A stretch of DNA of 64,000 nt from Streptosporangium amethystogenes (GCF_000721075.1 NZ_JOEQ01000040.1:14543-78542), one strand, 5' to 3'. Numbered from the stretch's first letter, positions 35,094 to 44,222 are shown. Notes: generated from the sequence alone by a model not told the origin. Numbers and translations: made by a program.

Positions 35094-35121
35094 CCGCATG
35101 AGTATCGCCGTACTCATGCGG
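35094..35121. promoter_or_regulatory. Perfect 11-bp inverted repeat, probable operator
   Basis: Arms CCGCATGAGTA and TACTCATGCGG are separated by TCGCCG. It lies 30 bp upstream of the M4 protease start, where a repressor would cover the promoter. No T-run follows, so a terminator is less likely. The remainder of 35065-35417 shows no gene; AAAGGAGGGG near 35278 resembles a ribosome site but no matching frame was supported. Confidence 0.5.
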
Positions 35122-35417
35122 GCCGCTCGGTTCACAATTGCGCGCCGGTACGGGTCTCCGACCGGTACGGACGCCGGCTTCTCGGCCCGGCGCCGGCCTT
35201 CTGATTCCGCCGACTCCCCGAAGGGGTCCGAGGCGACCGTCGGGGCGGGACCCCGGGTGATCTGCGGTTTAAGCGTTAAAGGAGGGGTACGGCGTACTGC
35301 TGATGCCGGTCCTCAGCGGTCTCATCTCGCACTGCCGACGCACCGGCCTCGCTGTGCCCGAACTCGATTACCGACGGCGGTGGCGATCACCGCTGCCACA
35401 CCTTAAAGGGGAAAACG

Positions 35418-37712
35418 ATGGAAAAGTCTCGTCCGGCAAAGGGAGCGGTCGACAGGGTTATTGACAAGGTCGTCGATGCCGTTTCCGGCGGCGTACCCTC
35501 CGACACGATTCCCGGCCGGCCGGGCAGCGAGCCGGCCGCGCTGGAGGAGCCGACCGAGCCTCGGGCGCCTCTCCCGCCCAAGCCCGACCAGAGCGGCCCG
35601 GAGCCGTTCACCGCCACGGGCCAGCCCACCGACGTGCCACCGGCCGCACGGGCGCAGGGGGGCGAGTACCTGACGACGGCCCAGGGACTGCGGCTGGTCG
35701 ACACCGACCACTCGCTCAAGGCCGGTCCGCGGGGGCCGGTGCTGCTGCAGGACCACCACCTGCGCGAGAAGATCATGCATTTCGATCACGAGCGCATCCC
35801 CGAGCGCGTCGTGCACGCCCGTGGAGCCGCCGCGCACGGCGTCTTCAAGGCGTACGGCACGGCCACGACGGTGACCAAGGCGGCGTTCCTCGCCAAGGAC
35901 GTCGAGACGCCGGTCTTCGTGCGTTTCTCACCGGTGCTGGGGTCACGGGGATCGGCCGACACGGTACGTGACACCCGTGGTTTCGCGACGAAGTTCTACA
36001 CCGGTGAGGGCGTCTTCGACCTGGTGGGCAACAACATCCCGGTCTTCTTCATCCAGGACGCGATCAAGTTCCCCGACGTCATCCACGCCGGCAAGCCACA
36101 CCCCGACCGGGAGATCCCCCAGGCCCAGAGCGCGCACGACACGTTCTGGGACTTCGTCTCCCTGCACACCGAGGCCACCCACCACACACTGTGGAACATG
36201 TCCGACCGCGGCATTCCCCGCTCCCTGCGGACGATGGAGGGCTTCGGAGTCCACACCTTCCGGCTGGTGGACGCCGAGGGCGCGACGACGCTGGTGAAAT
36301 TCCACTGGAAGCCCAAGGCGGGTGTGCACTCGCTGCTGTGGGAGGAGGCACAACTGATCAACGGTGTGGATCCGGACTTCCACCGGCGCGATCTGGCCGA
36401 CGCGATCGAGGCGGGCGCCTACCCGCAGTGGGAACTGGGCATCCAGACCTTTCCCGACACCCCCGAGCAGACCTTCCAGGGCATCGACCTGCTGGACTCG
36501 ACGAAGATCGTGCCTGAGGAACTGGCGCCGGTCCAGCCGATCGGCCTGCTCACCCTCAACGCCAACCCGGTCAACTTCTTCGCCGAGACCGAGCAGGTCG
36601 CCTTCCACCCGGGACACCTGGTGCCGGGCATCGACATCACCGACGACCCGCTGCTCGCCGGGCGTCTCTTCTCCTACCTGGACACCCAGATAACCCGGCT
36701 GGGCGGCCCCAACTTCGCGCAGATCCCGATCAACCGCCCGCACGCGCCGATCAACGACATGCTGCGCGACGGCTTCCATCAAGACGCGGTGCACTCGGGG
36801 GTGGCGCCCTACAAGCCCAACTCGCTGGACGGCGGCTGCCCCTTCTTCGCCGGGCAGTCCGAGGGCGGCTACCGGGAGACGCCCGTGCGGGTGCCCGCGG
36901 CGGAGAAGGTCCGCGAGGCCCCGGCGTCGTACGCCGACCACTTCAGCCAGCCGCGCCTGTTCTGGCTGAGCCTGACCCCGGTGGAGCGCGAGCACGTCAT
37001 CGCCGCCTACACCTTCGAACTCGGCAAGGTCTACGAGCAGGCGATCAAGGAGCGCACCCTGAGGACGCTCGCCGAGATCGACCCGTACCTGTGCGAGCAG
37101 GTGGCCCAGGGTCTGGGACTGCCGGTTCCGAAGCCGGTGAACTCGCTGCCGTCCGTCGAGCCCAGTCCCGCGCTCTCCCAGCTCGGGCGGACCTGGCCGA
37201 CCACCGGCCGGGTCATCGGCATCGTCGCCGACGACGGCAGCGACCTGGAGACGGTCCGCGCCCTCCGCCGGACGATCCTGGACGGCGGCATGGTGCCGCT
37301 GGTCATCGCCCCGGCGGGCGGCGTGCTCGGAGCCGACGGCGGTGACCCCGTCACCGTGCAGCGCACGTTCACCACGGCCAGGTCCGTCGAGTTCGACGCC
37401 CTGCTGCTGGCCGGCACCCCCGCGCCCGGCAAGGACGCCTACGGTGCCCGGGACGCCAAGGCGGGCAACGGCGTCGCCGGAATGCCCACCGACCCGAGGG
37501 TGCTGTTGATGCTGGCCGAGGCGTTCCGCCACGCCAAGCCGCTCGGTGGCTGGGCGGACGCCGAGCGGGCGCTCACCGCCGCGGGCATCGACACCGCGGC
37601 GCCCGGCGTGCTCGTCGCGGACAGCGGCGACACGGTACTGGAGGAGGTCGTCCGGCTACTGGGAGGGCACCGGGTCTGGGACCGCTTCCCCACCACAGGT
37701 CACAACAGGTAA
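35418..37712 (+). CDS. katE: Clade II (large-subunit) catalase HPII
   Basis: 764-residue monofunctional haem catalase, the large-subunit clade II form. The N-terminal ~80 residues are a Pro-rich arm. The distal-side His133 is in [18 protein letters not shown], the Asn in [20 protein letters not shown], and the proximal haem-ligand Tyr in [18 protein letters not shown]. The C-terminal ~150 residues form the flavodoxin-like domain that marks this clade ([20 protein letters not shown]). GGGG lies 8 bases before the ATG. Stand-alone gene, likely a stationary-phase or oxidative stress function. Confidence 0.95.
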   Translation: MEKSRPAKGAVDRVIDKVVDAVSGGVPSDTIPGRPGSEPAALEEPTEPRAPLPPKPDQSGPEPFTATGQPTDVPPAARAQGGEYLTTAQGLRLVDTDHSLKAGPRGPVLLQDHHLREKIMHFDHERIPERVVHARGAAAHGVFKAYGTATTVTKAAFLAKDVETPVFVRFSPVLGSRGSADTVRDTRGFATKFYTGEGVFDLVGNNIPVFFIQDAIKFPDVIHAGKPHPDREIPQAQSAHDTFWDFVSLHTEATHHTLWNMSDRGIPRSLRTMEGFGVHTFRLVDAEGATTLVKFHWKPKAGVHSLLWEEAQLINGVDPDFHRRDLADAIEAGAYPQWELGIQTFPDTPEQTFQGIDLLDSTKIVPEELAPVQPIGLLTLNANPVNFFAETEQVAFHPGHLVPGIDITDDPLLAGRLFSYLDTQITRLGGPNFAQIPINRPHAPINDMLRDGFHQDAVHSGVAPYKPNSLDGGCPFFAGQSEGGYRETPVRVPAAEKVREAPASYADHFSQPRLFWLSLTPVEREHVIAAYTFELGKVYEQAIKERTLRTLAEIDPYLCEQVAQGLGLPVPKPVNSLPSVEPSPALSQLGRTWPTTGRVIGIVADDGSDLETVRALRRTILDGGMVPLVIAPAGGVLGADGGDPVTVQRTFTTARSVEFDALLLAGTPAPGKDAYGARDAKAGNGVAGMPTDPRVLLMLAEAFRHAKPLGGWADAERALTAAGIDTAAPGVLVADSGDTVLEEVVRLLGGHRVWDRFPTTGHNR

Positions 37713-37935
37713 GGATTGCCGGAAAACGGCACGGGGCGTCATAGCAGGACGAAGTGTGCGCCCGGGGGAGATCGTGAGAAGGTTCTTTTGCTCGACGATC
37801 ACAGATGCGTGACCGCGCCCGGAGAACGGGCGAGACGGAGGCGACGGTGCTTGTGGACAAGAGAACGCGGGAGGCTTCCCCGGCGCGCGGTGGCCGACCC
37901 CCGGCAGGCGCCGGTTCGCCGGGGACGGGTCACGT

Positions 37936-38775
37936 ATGACGGCACTGCTGGCCATCAGCGACCTGCACATCGGCTACCAGGAGAACCGGCGCATCGTCGA
38001 GGAGTTGCGGCCCACCTCCGCCTCCGACTGGCTGCTGGTCGCCGGGGACGTCTCGGAGAAGGTCTCCGATGTGGCGTGGGCGCTGGGACTGCTCGCCGAC
38101 CGGTTCGAGAAGGTGGTCTGGGCACCCGGCAACCACGAGCTGTGGACCCATCCCAGCGACCCGGTCCAGCTGCGCGGCGAGGAGCGCTACCGGCACCTGG
38201 TGGAGGTGTGCCGGAACCTGGGGGTGGTGACGCCGGAGGACCCGTACCCGACCTGGAGTGGACCCGGTGGCCCGGTCACCGTCGCCCCGCTGTTCGTGCT
38301 GTACGACTACACCTTCCGGATGCCCGGCGTGGCGACGAAGGAGGAGGCGCTGGCCCGCGCGTACGACAAGGGCGTGGTCTGCACCGACGAGATGCTGCTG
38401 CACCCCGACCCGTACCCGACCAGGGACGCGTGGTGCGAGGCCAGGATCGCCGAGACCGAGCGGCGCCTTTCGGCCAGGCCGCCCGGTGTGCCGACGGTGC
38501 TGGTCAACCACTATCCGCTGGTGCGCGAGCCCACCCTGATCCTGCGCTACCCGGAGTTCGCGATCTGGTGCGGCACCGAGCGCACCGCCGACTGGCACCT
38601 GCGCTTCGACGCCGCCACCGTCGTCTACGGTCACCTGCACATCCCCCGGACCACCTGGCACGACGGGGTCCGCTTCGAGGAGGTCTCGTTGGGCTATCCG
38701 CGCGAATGGCGTCCCCGCTCCACCACGCCCGGCCAGCCGCGGCACATCCTGCCCAGCCCGCAGCCCGTCGCATGA
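37936..38775 (+). CDS. Calcineurin-type metallophosphoesterase
   Basis: 279-residue phosphoesterase. Metal-binding motifs appear in order: ISDLHIGY (D-x-H), LLVAGDVSEK (GD), VWAPGNHELWTHP (GNHE), VLVNHYPLVREP (second His), and VVYGHLHIPRTTW (GHxH). No signal peptide. Coupled by an ATGA overlap to the phosphopantetheinyl transferase gene, a pairing frequent in actinomycetes. A link to carrier-protein turnover is possible, but its substrate is not shown by the sequence. Confidence 0.85.
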   Translation: MTALLAISDLHIGYQENRRIVEELRPTSASDWLLVAGDVSEKVSDVAWALGLLADRFEKVVWAPGNHELWTHPSDPVQLRGEERYRHLVEVCRNLGVVTPEDPYPTWSGPGGPVTVAPLFVLYDYTFRMPGVATKEEALARAYDKGVVCTDEMLLHPDPYPTRDAWCEARIAETERRLSARPPGVPTVLVNHYPLVREPTLILRYPEFAIWCGTERTADWHLRFDAATVVYGHLHIPRTTWHDGVRFEEVSLGYPREWRPRSTTPGQPRHILPSPQPVA

Positions 38776-39422
38776 TCGAGAAGATCCTGCCACCGTGGGT
38801 GGCGAGCGCGGAGTCCTTCGACGACCCGCCGGGCGTGACGCTGTTCCCCGAGGAGGAGGCGGTCATCGCCCGCGCGGTGGACAAGCGGCGGCGCGAGTTC
38901 ACCACCGCGCGCCACTGCGCCCGCCAGGCCCTGGCCCGCATCGGGCTGCCGCCGGCGCCGATCCTGCCCGGCGAGCGCGGTGCCCCGGGATGGCCCGGCG
39001 GGGTGGTGGGCGCCATCACCCACTGTGCCGGGTACCGCGCCGCGGCCGTCTCCCGTGACGCGCTGACCGTCGGCATCGACGCCGAACCCCACGAGCCGCT
39101 GCCCGACGGCGTCCTGGACGCGGTCTCCCTGGAGGCGGAGCGGGCGGCGATCGCGCGGCTCGACGGCGGCGTGCACTGGGACCGGCTGCTGTTCAGTGCC
39201 AAGGAGAGCGTCTACAAGGCGTGGTTCCCGCTGGCTCGGCGCTGGCTCGGCTTCGAGGAGGCCCACCTCGTCTTCGACCCGTCCGGTACGTTCACCGCCC
39301 GGCTGCTCGTCCCCGGCCCCCTGGTGGCGGGCCGGGAACTGACCGGCTTCACCGGCCGCTGGCTGGTGTCCGACGGCCTGGCGGTGACCTCCATCGCCGT
39401 ACCGGACCGGCCCGCGCCCTGA
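38772..39422 (+). CDS. Sfp-type 4'-phosphopantetheinyl transferase
   Basis: 216-residue enzyme that transfers phosphopantetheine from CoA to carrier proteins of polyketide, peptide or siderophore synthases. The Mg/CoA motif is ALTVGIDAEPHEPLP near residue 100-110 and the second motif is LLFSAKESVYKAWFPLARRW (W/FxxKEAxxK type) near residue 140-155. Upstream signatures are FTTARHCARQALARIG and the CoA-binding THCAGYRAAAVS. The ATG at 38772 overlaps the phosphoesterase stop (ATGA). It may serve carriers encoded elsewhere; no NRPS or PKS is in the window. Confidence 0.92.
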   Translation: MIEKILPPWVASAESFDDPPGVTLFPEEEAVIARAVDKRRREFTTARHCARQALARIGLPPAPILPGERGAPGWPGGVVGAITHCAGYRAAAVSRDALTVGIDAEPHEPLPDGVLDAVSLEAERAAIARLDGGVHWDRLLFSAKESVYKAWFPLARRWLGFEEAHLVFDPSGTFTARLLVPGPLVAGRELTGFTGRWLVSDGLAVTSIAVPDRPAP

Positions 39423-39424
39423 CC

Positions 39425-39997
39425 ATGCCACATGATCCGACGATCCTGCCCGCCGACCTGCCGGTGCCCGTCGACGACGGCGCATGCGCCCACCTGACCG
39501 GCGTCCCTGTGCCCGCGCTCGCCCTTCCCTCGACGAGCGGGGCCTCCTTCCGGGTGGACCGCGTTCCCGGCGGCGCCGAGCGGCTGGTGCTGTACGCCTA
39601 CCCGCGCACCGGACGGCCGAAGGAGGACCCGCTGGTCCCCGACTGGGACCTCATCCCCGGCGCGCGCGGATGCACGCCCGAGTCGTGCGCCTTCCGCGAC
39701 CACGCCGGGGAGCTACGGGCGGCGGGCGCCGCCGTCGCCGGGCTCTCGACCCAGGACACCGCCTACCAGCGAGAGGCGGCCGAGCGGCTGCACCTGCCGT
39801 TTCCGCTGCTCAGCGACGCGTCGCTGGAGCTCACCCGCGCTCTCGGCCTGCCCACACTGCGGGTGGCCGGCATGACACTGCTGCGCCGGTTCACCCTGGT
39901 GATCCGCGACGGGGTGATCGAGCAGTGCTTCTATCCCGTCTTCCCGCCCGACGGCCACGCCGCGGAGGTGCTGACCTGGCTGCGTGACCATCGGTGA
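39425..39997 (+). CDS. BCP/PrxQ-type peroxiredoxin
   Basis: 190-residue thioredoxin-fold peroxidase. The active-site segment GARGCTPESCAFRDHAGELR has the peroxidatic Cys in GCT and a second Cys five residues on, the arrangement of atypical 2-Cys BCP enzymes. LSTQDTAYQREAAERLHLPF and LPTLRVAGMTLLRRFTLVIR follow. The start two bases after the transferase stop suggests co-transcription with that gene and the phosphoesterase. Role: reduction of hydroperoxides in the cytoplasm, fitting the nearby catalase. Confidence 0.85.
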   Translation: MPHDPTILPADLPVPVDDGACAHLTGVPVPALALPSTSGASFRVDRVPGGAERLVLYAYPRTGRPKEDPLVPDWDLIPGARGCTPESCAFRDHAGELRAAGAAVAGLSTQDTAYQREAAERLHLPFPLLSDASLELTRALGLPTLRVAGMTLLRRFTLVIRDGVIEQCFYPVFPPDGHAAEVLTWLRDHR

Positions 39998-40584
39998 GGT
40001 CGCGGTTGATTCCGTCCACCACGACCCTCACCACCGGCGCCCCCGCCAATAACGAGTGGCCCAAGAATCCAAGAACCCGCCTCCACAAGACCAGGGGCAC
40101 ACCGATTGCGTCAGCGTTAACGTAATCAGGCATGATTATTGGAACGCGATAATAATTCAGGTCCCAATGCGCGAAGCGCAGTCCGTAACCGCGACAGGGC
40201 GGCGGGCTAGATCGACATCACACCAGTGTGCGCGTTCACATGAGTACGGTCAACACCCGCCGTCATCGACCGCACTGGACCTTCCGGCCCGTGGTCAGAA
40301 GGCCGGCATGACGCCCCAGGCCACCGACCGCCAAGCATCGAAGAGGACTGAACAGGCGATATTACCGCCTGCGGCCCGAGATCGGCACTACACGCATCGC
40401 CACTGCCGCAGAATGTCGACTGCATGGAGACGAATTTCCTGTAGCGAGATGTTGACATCCCGCCAGTGAACCCTAACACTTTGCGGCAATGCAATAGAAA
40501 CATGAATGTGACCCGATCGTCGGCCCTTCATCGGGAATCAATCGCCCTATTGCCAAGCTCACAGGGACGATGTTTGTGCATAAA
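39998..40584. other. Intergenic region, AT-richer, no supported gene
   Basis: 587 bp between the peroxiredoxin and the GH43 remnant. Base composition is clearly more AT-rich than the flanks. AGCGTTAACG at 40113-40122 is a partial match to the LacI-type operator found at 40585. Small frames crossing it lack ribosome sites or recognisable content. Confidence 0.5.
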
Positions 40585-40598
40585 TGTTAGCGTTAACA
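40585..40598. promoter_or_regulatory. LacI-family operator TGTTAGCGTTAACA
   Basis: Fourteen-base near-palindrome TGTTAGC/GTTAACA (6 of 7 pairs match). It is 89 bp upstream of the ATG of the decayed GH43 gene at 40687 and now upstream of the GH5 enzyme. Similar copies occur at 61999-62012 and 62253-62266 beside the other secreted CBM13 enzymes. Confidence 0.6.
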
Positions 40599-40686
40599 GT
40601 TCTTCGTGCGCCCGTCGATGCCACCCCACTGCCCTACGCAGCTGTGGCGTCGCCCCTCGCCGTCTCCTCACCGATTCCCGGAAAGG

Positions 40687-40962
40687 ATGTCCGCGGTGTC
40701 CCTGCGTCAAAAGATCGTCGCCACCGTCACGTAGTCGACGGCCGTGCTGGGCAGTGTCGTCCACATCGCCGCGGCGCCGTCAGCGTCGGCGGCCACGTAT
40801 TCGGTCTCCATGTCACGGGCTACTTCGAAGAGTCGCCGAACCGGTCCGGTGACGACCACGCCCTCCACCTGGCGGTGAACTCCGATAGCCCCATCTGGAT
40901 GCCCCTGAACCAGAACGACCCGGTCGTCACGTCGGCCGAGGGCCCGACCCAGGAATTCAGAT
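40687..40962 (+). pseudogene. Decayed secreted GH43-like glycosidase, N-terminal remnant
   Basis: The ATG at 40687 after GGAAAGG starts MSAVSLRQKIVATVT, then an in-frame TAG at 40732, then STAVLGSVVHIAAAPSASA, a typical signal peptide. After a frameshift the next frame gives HVTGYFEESPNRSGDDHALH then LAVNSDSPIWMPLNQNDPVV, the first strands of a five-bladed GH43-type domain. Homology stops near 40950. Exactly there lie adjacent GAATTC and AGATCT hexamers (40953-40964) and the GH5 gene begins. A stop, a frameshift and loss of the whole catalytic domain make this clearly dead. Confidence 0.65.
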
Positions 40963-40980
40963 CTAGTGATTGGACATCTC

Positions 40981-42495
40981 ATGGCACTGATCACGGCGCC
41001 TGATGGTCACTCATCAGGACCATCGCGGAGCACCCGGCCGTTGCGCCGGTTACTGATCGCCCTTGTGGTGACCGCGCTCACCACAGTGACAAGCCTCGTC
41101 GTCTCCGCTCCGCCGGCCAATGCCGACACCGGCCAGTTCCGAGGCATGAACTGGGCCGTGCTCGGAGACAACTTCAGCACCGGCCCGCTCGTCGTGCAGG
41201 GCCTGAGCCAGTCCGACAGCAACGCGACAGTTCGGGCCAAGGCCAACGCGTTCTACGACCACGTGACCTACACCATGGGAGTCAACACCATCCGGCTGCC
41301 CATCAACACTCACACCGTGGCCAACACGACCTGGTGGAACGCCTACCGCGGCGCCATCGACGCCGCCACCGACCGTGGACTCAAGGTCATCCTGGCCTAC
41401 TGGGAGGACGGCGCCGCCTCCGGCGGCAGGATCACGAACCTCACCGCATGGAACACGATGTGGTCCACCGTGATCAACACCTACGGCTCGAACAGCAACC
41501 TCTACTTCGAGCCGATGAACGAGCCGCACGGCTACTCATCGGCGGACTGGCGCGACGTCGCAGCGAACTGGCTCAGCTATCACAGCTCGGCAGTGCCCGG
41601 CCGGGTGCTCATCAGCGGCACCGGCTTCAGTCAGGACCTGCGGGACATCTGCAACGACAGCCGCTTCAACTCGACGCTGCTGTCCTTCCACTCCTACGCC
41701 TTCTTCTACAGCGCGATGGCCTACGACGACTTCCGAAGCCACATTCAGACGCTTCTGGGCAACTGCGCCTCCCGCGCGGTCGCGACCGAGTTCGGCGCGC
41801 CGATGTCCACTGGCCTCGACTACGGCAACCCGAACAGCACCGACAACTTCGTGCGCTACTTCCGCGCCATGGCCCAGGTCATGCGTGACAACCGGATGGG
41901 CGGCACCTACTGGCCCGCCCTCGGCGGCAAGCCGACCGGAAGCCTCGGCTACGACCACTACTCGATGTACGCTCTGGGTGGCAGCGGCACCAATCTCAGC
42001 GTGACCGTCCGCAACGGCTCCGGCGCCAACCGGCTCCGGTATGCCTGGGGCGACACCGTCGGCGACTCCACCCCTCCGCCGGTGTACAGGATCAACGCGC
42101 GCCACAGCGGCAAGGCCATGAACGTCCAACAAGCGAGCACCAACGACAGCACGCGCGTCGACCAGTACACCTACAGTGGCAACGCGTGGCAGCAGTGGCG
42201 GTTCGATGACGTCGGCGGCGGCTACTTGCGCATCTACAGCCGCCACAGCGGAAAGTGCCTCGACGTAGTGGGCGCCTCAACCGCCGACGGCGCAGAACTC
42301 GTCCAGTACACCTGCGGCGGCGGCACCAACCAGCAGTTCCAGATGGTCGCCAACGGCGACTACTTCCAGCTCCGGGCACGACACAGCGGTAAATGCGTGG
42401 ACGTACCGTCCGCGTCGACCGCGGACGGCGTGATCCTCAAGCAGTATCCGTGCAACACCGGCACCAACCAGCAGTGGTCGCGCACGGCCGTCTGA
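40981..42495 (+). CDS. Secreted GH5 endoglycanase with C-terminal CBM13
   Basis: 504-residue exported glycoside hydrolase. The signal peptide is LRRLLIALVVTALTTVTSLV then VSAPPANADT. The GH5-type barrel shows FRGMNWAVLGDNFSTGPLVV, TMGVNTIRLPIN, the acid/base Glu in NLYFEPMNEPHGYS and the nucleophile Glu in SRAVATEFGAPMSTG. The C-terminal ~130 residues are a ricin-B lectin module (CBM13) with three repeats ending QQWRF, QQFQM and QQWSR. Target is probably beta-mannan or beta-glucan. ATG at 40981 or GTG at 40966; neither has a clear ribosome site, in keeping with a rearranged 5' end. Confidence 0.83.
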   Translation: MALITAPDGHSSGPSRSTRPLRRLLIALVVTALTTVTSLVVSAPPANADTGQFRGMNWAVLGDNFSTGPLVVQGLSQSDSNATVRAKANAFYDHVTYTMGVNTIRLPINTHTVANTTWWNAYRGAIDAATDRGLKVILAYWEDGAASGGRITNLTAWNTMWSTVINTYGSNSNLYFEPMNEPHGYSSADWRDVAANWLSYHSSAVPGRVLISGTGFSQDLRDICNDSRFNSTLLSFHSYAFFYSAMAYDDFRSHIQTLLGNCASRAVATEFGAPMSTGLDYGNPNSTDNFVRYFRAMAQVMRDNRMGGTYWPALGGKPTGSLGYDHYSMYALGGSGTNLSVTVRNGSGANRLRYAWGDTVGDSTPPPVYRINARHSGKAMNVQQASTNDSTRVDQYTYSGNAWQQWRFDDVGGGYLRIYSRHSGKCLDVVGASTADGAELVQYTCGGGTNQQFQMVANGDYFQLRARHSGKCVDVPSASTADGVILKQYPCNTGTNQQWSRTAV

Positions 42496-42511
42496 CGGTC
42501 GTCTCGACATG

Positions 42512-42551
42512 ACCGCGGATCCGCGGTACAGGCCTGCGGATCCGCGGTACA
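42512..42551. repeat. Direct repeat of a palindromic 16-mer
   Basis: GCGGATCCGCGGTACA occurs at 42515-42530 and again at 42536-42551. The first copy lies within the perfect 16-bp palindrome ACCGCGGATCCGCGGT at 42512-42527. It follows the GH5 stop by 17 bp and may act as a terminator, though no T-run follows; it also lies just before the duplicated mcrC block. Confidence 0.5.
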
Positions 42552-42605
42552 AGCTCGCACGCCCCGGTGTGTCGACGTCGCTCGAATCACCGTTCGCGTC
42601 GTTAA

Positions 42606-43169
42606 CAAGGTCGAGGCGTTCTCGGCTGATGAGACGGTCGCAGCCCTGCCCGGTGACGATGCGCCCGGCGGGTCCGTACGCCTCCACGCCGTGTACCCCT
42701 TCGTTTCCGGCCACACGAGGGTCTGCGCCATCCGCACGCCACCACCCGGGCGACACGGGTTACCGGCCCTCGTCATTCCGCAGGATCGATCCGGCGACCC
42801 GCTCGACGGTGGAGGGCAGCCGTGCCGGTGGCAGGGTCAGGTCGATCGCATGCTGCGTGATCCCGATCGCCGCGCCGTGCACCAGGTGCCGGTACGGCTC
42901 GGCGCTCCCCTCGGCGTACACCAGGTGGCCGCGGTCGAGGCCGAGCGCCGTGCAGTACGCCAGCATCTGGTAGAGGTCGGCGCTGTTGGCGGAGATCTTG
43001 TACTTACTGTCCACCACCGCGGCGGGAACCTCCTTCCCCCCGGAATCGAGGACATAGCGCACCAGGTCGGGCTTGAGCAGCACCCGCCGCCCATGGTCCA
43101 GGTGGTGGCGGCGGTCCTGCAGTTCACTGCGGCCGCCGTGCGGGCGGAACGCCTCGGCCAAGGCCGAGG
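42606..43169. repeat. Diverged direct duplication, copy 1 (mcrC 3' end plus downstream)
   Basis: This block and 48711-49288 are the same orientation and about 90% alike by eye, from CAAGGTCGAGG at the left edge to GGCCAAGGCCGAG at the right. Both include the mcrC nuclease 3' end and ~150 bp beyond its stop. The downstream part reads MAQTL(A/V)WP then EAYG and RLISRE on the minus strand in both; copy 1 has a one-base deletion there. Copy 1 continues into more mcrC, copy 2 does not. Confidence 0.75.
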
Positions 43170-43509
43170 TCACAAAGTCCTCGAACACCCGCCACATCTC
43201 CACCAGCAGGCCGTTCACCCGGACGGCCGTCCCGTCGTCCACCTCGCTCCGCTTCGCGGCTTCGGCGATCAGGCCCTCCAGCAGGGCCTCGAAGATGCCG
43301 GCGTCTCTCCACTGCCGAAAGCGGTTGTGGACGGTCGACCAGGCGCCGAACCCCTCAGGTGTCTCCCGCCACTGCGCGCCTGTCCTGAACCGCCAGATCA
43401 CGCCCTCGAACTGCTGCCGCAGCCGCTCGGGGTACGGGCCGTAGCTGCCGATCGGCAGGTACGGCCTGATGAACTCCCACTCCACGTCCGTCAGTTGCTC
43501 TCGCGCCAT
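42760..43509 (-). CDS. In-frame fusion: IS5 transposase N-terminus to McrC nuclease domain
   Basis: Uninterrupted 249-residue frame. Residues 1-91 are an IS5-family transposase N-terminal domain (MAREQLTDVEWEFIRPYLPI; WRFRTGAQWRETPEGFGAWS; LIAEAAKRSEVD). Residues ~92-249 are the C-terminal part of McrC of the McrBC type IV restriction system: VEMWRVFEDFVTSALAEAF, then the PD-(D/E)xK site P147-D148 (LLKPDLVRY) and D167-S-K169 (AAVVDSKYK), then ADLYQMLAYCTALGL. The join is at about 43237. It keeps the nuclease catalytic residues but lacks the N-terminal McrB-contact part. Either a pseudogene by accident still open, or an expressed chimera driven from the IS end. Confidence 0.7.
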   Translation of the reverse strand: MAREQLTDVEWEFIRPYLPIGSYGPYPERLRQQFEGVIWRFRTGAQWRETPEGFGAWSTVHNRFRQWRDAGIFEALLEGLIAEAAKRSEVDDGTAVRVNGLLVEMWRVFEDFVTSALAEAFRPHGGRSELQDRRHHLDHGRRVLLKPDLVRYVLDSGGKEVPAAVVDSKYKISANSADLYQMLAYCTALGLDRGHLVYAEGSAEPYRHLVHGAAIGITQHAIDLTLPPARLPSTVERVAGSILRNDEGR

Positions 43510-43559
43510 GCACGAGGATCTACCGGAGCAGTCCCTGCCGCGAGAGCGAATCCCGCAGA

Positions 43560-43586
43560 TTGATCACAACCCGATACGCGCCCTAG
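43560..43586. mobile_element. IS5-type terminal inverted repeat, left end of truncated copy
   Basis: A 27-base sequence from TTGATCACAAC to GCGCCCTAG, identical to 46314-46340. Here it lies 50 bp upstream of the transposase start on the minus strand, so it is the outer left end of the truncated copy. The other occurrence is the right end of the second half-copy. Confidence 0.7.
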
Positions 43587-43602
43587 CCGCCTCGATCCGG
43601 GC

Positions 43603-44220
43603 TTAGGCCGGCCGGGCGGCGGGCCGGAGGCCGTCCATCAGGAGGTTCAGCAGGCGATTGGCCTTGGCTTCATGCTCGGGCTGGGGGGCCACGGTGAAGA
43701 TGCCGATGAGGGAGGCGGCGATGTCTTCGGCGGTGACGTCGGGGCGGAGGTCACCCGCCGCGCAGCCGGCGTCGAGAATCGTGGTGATGGCCGTCAGTAG
43801 CTCGGTCCGGGTCTGTGCATGGGCGATCTCGCCCGACTCGATCATTGCAAGCAGCGTGTCGAGCATGCCGTTCTTGGTCGCGATCCACTCCCCGAACAAG
43901 TCCATCCAGTGCCGCATCGCCGCAGCTGGGGGCAGCTGGCCGAGCAGCTCGCGGGCGCCGGCCGTCAGCCGCACGACCTGGTCCTGGTAGACCGCATCGA
44001 CCAGCGACTCGCGGGTCGGGAAGTGCCGGTAGAGCGTGGCGATGCCGACCCCGGCCTCGCGGGCGATTGCACGCATCGACGGCTCGGCGTCAGCCGACCC
44101 GAATACGCGGGTCGCCACCGCGAGCAACTGGTCGCGGTTACGGGTTGCGTCCGCCCGTGACGCGCGCATCTCCGCATCAGCAAAAACGGATCGCGCTCCG
44201 GTTGTGTTACGGTCATCCAT
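43603..44220 (-). CDS. TetR/AcrR-family transcriptional regulator
   Basis: 205-residue TetR repressor. HTH: RDQLLAVATRVFGSADAEPS then MRAIAREAGVGIATLYRHFP and TRESLVDAVYQDQ. The C-terminal domain ends LLNLLMDGLRPAARPA. It starts 59 bp from the divergent oxidoreductase and the gap holds an inverted repeat AAACGGA/TCCGTTT. Regulators of this group commonly control the adjacent oxidoreductase in response to electrophiles. Confidence 0.9.
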   Translation of the reverse strand: MDDRNTTGARSVFADAEMRASRADATRNRDQLLAVATRVFGSADAEPSMRAIAREAGVGIATLYRHFPTRESLVDAVYQDQVVRLTAGARELLGQLPPAAAMRHWMDLFGEWIATKNGMLDTLLAMIESGEIAHAQTRTELLTAITTILDAGCAAGDLRPDVTAEDIAASLIGIFTVAPQPEHEAKANRLLNLLMDGLRPAARPA

Positions 44221-44222
44221 GT

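Noticed and set aside
39891..40133. 80-codon minus-strand frame (LVLWRRVLGFLGHSLL...)
   Set aside because: It overlaps the end of the peroxiredoxin gene, lacks a ribosome site and has no recognisable family.
40952..40965. Adjacent GAATTC and AGATCT hexamers looking like a cloning polylinker
   Set aside because: Only two sites and no vector sequence around them; kept as a detail of the GH43/GH5 join rather than called contamination.
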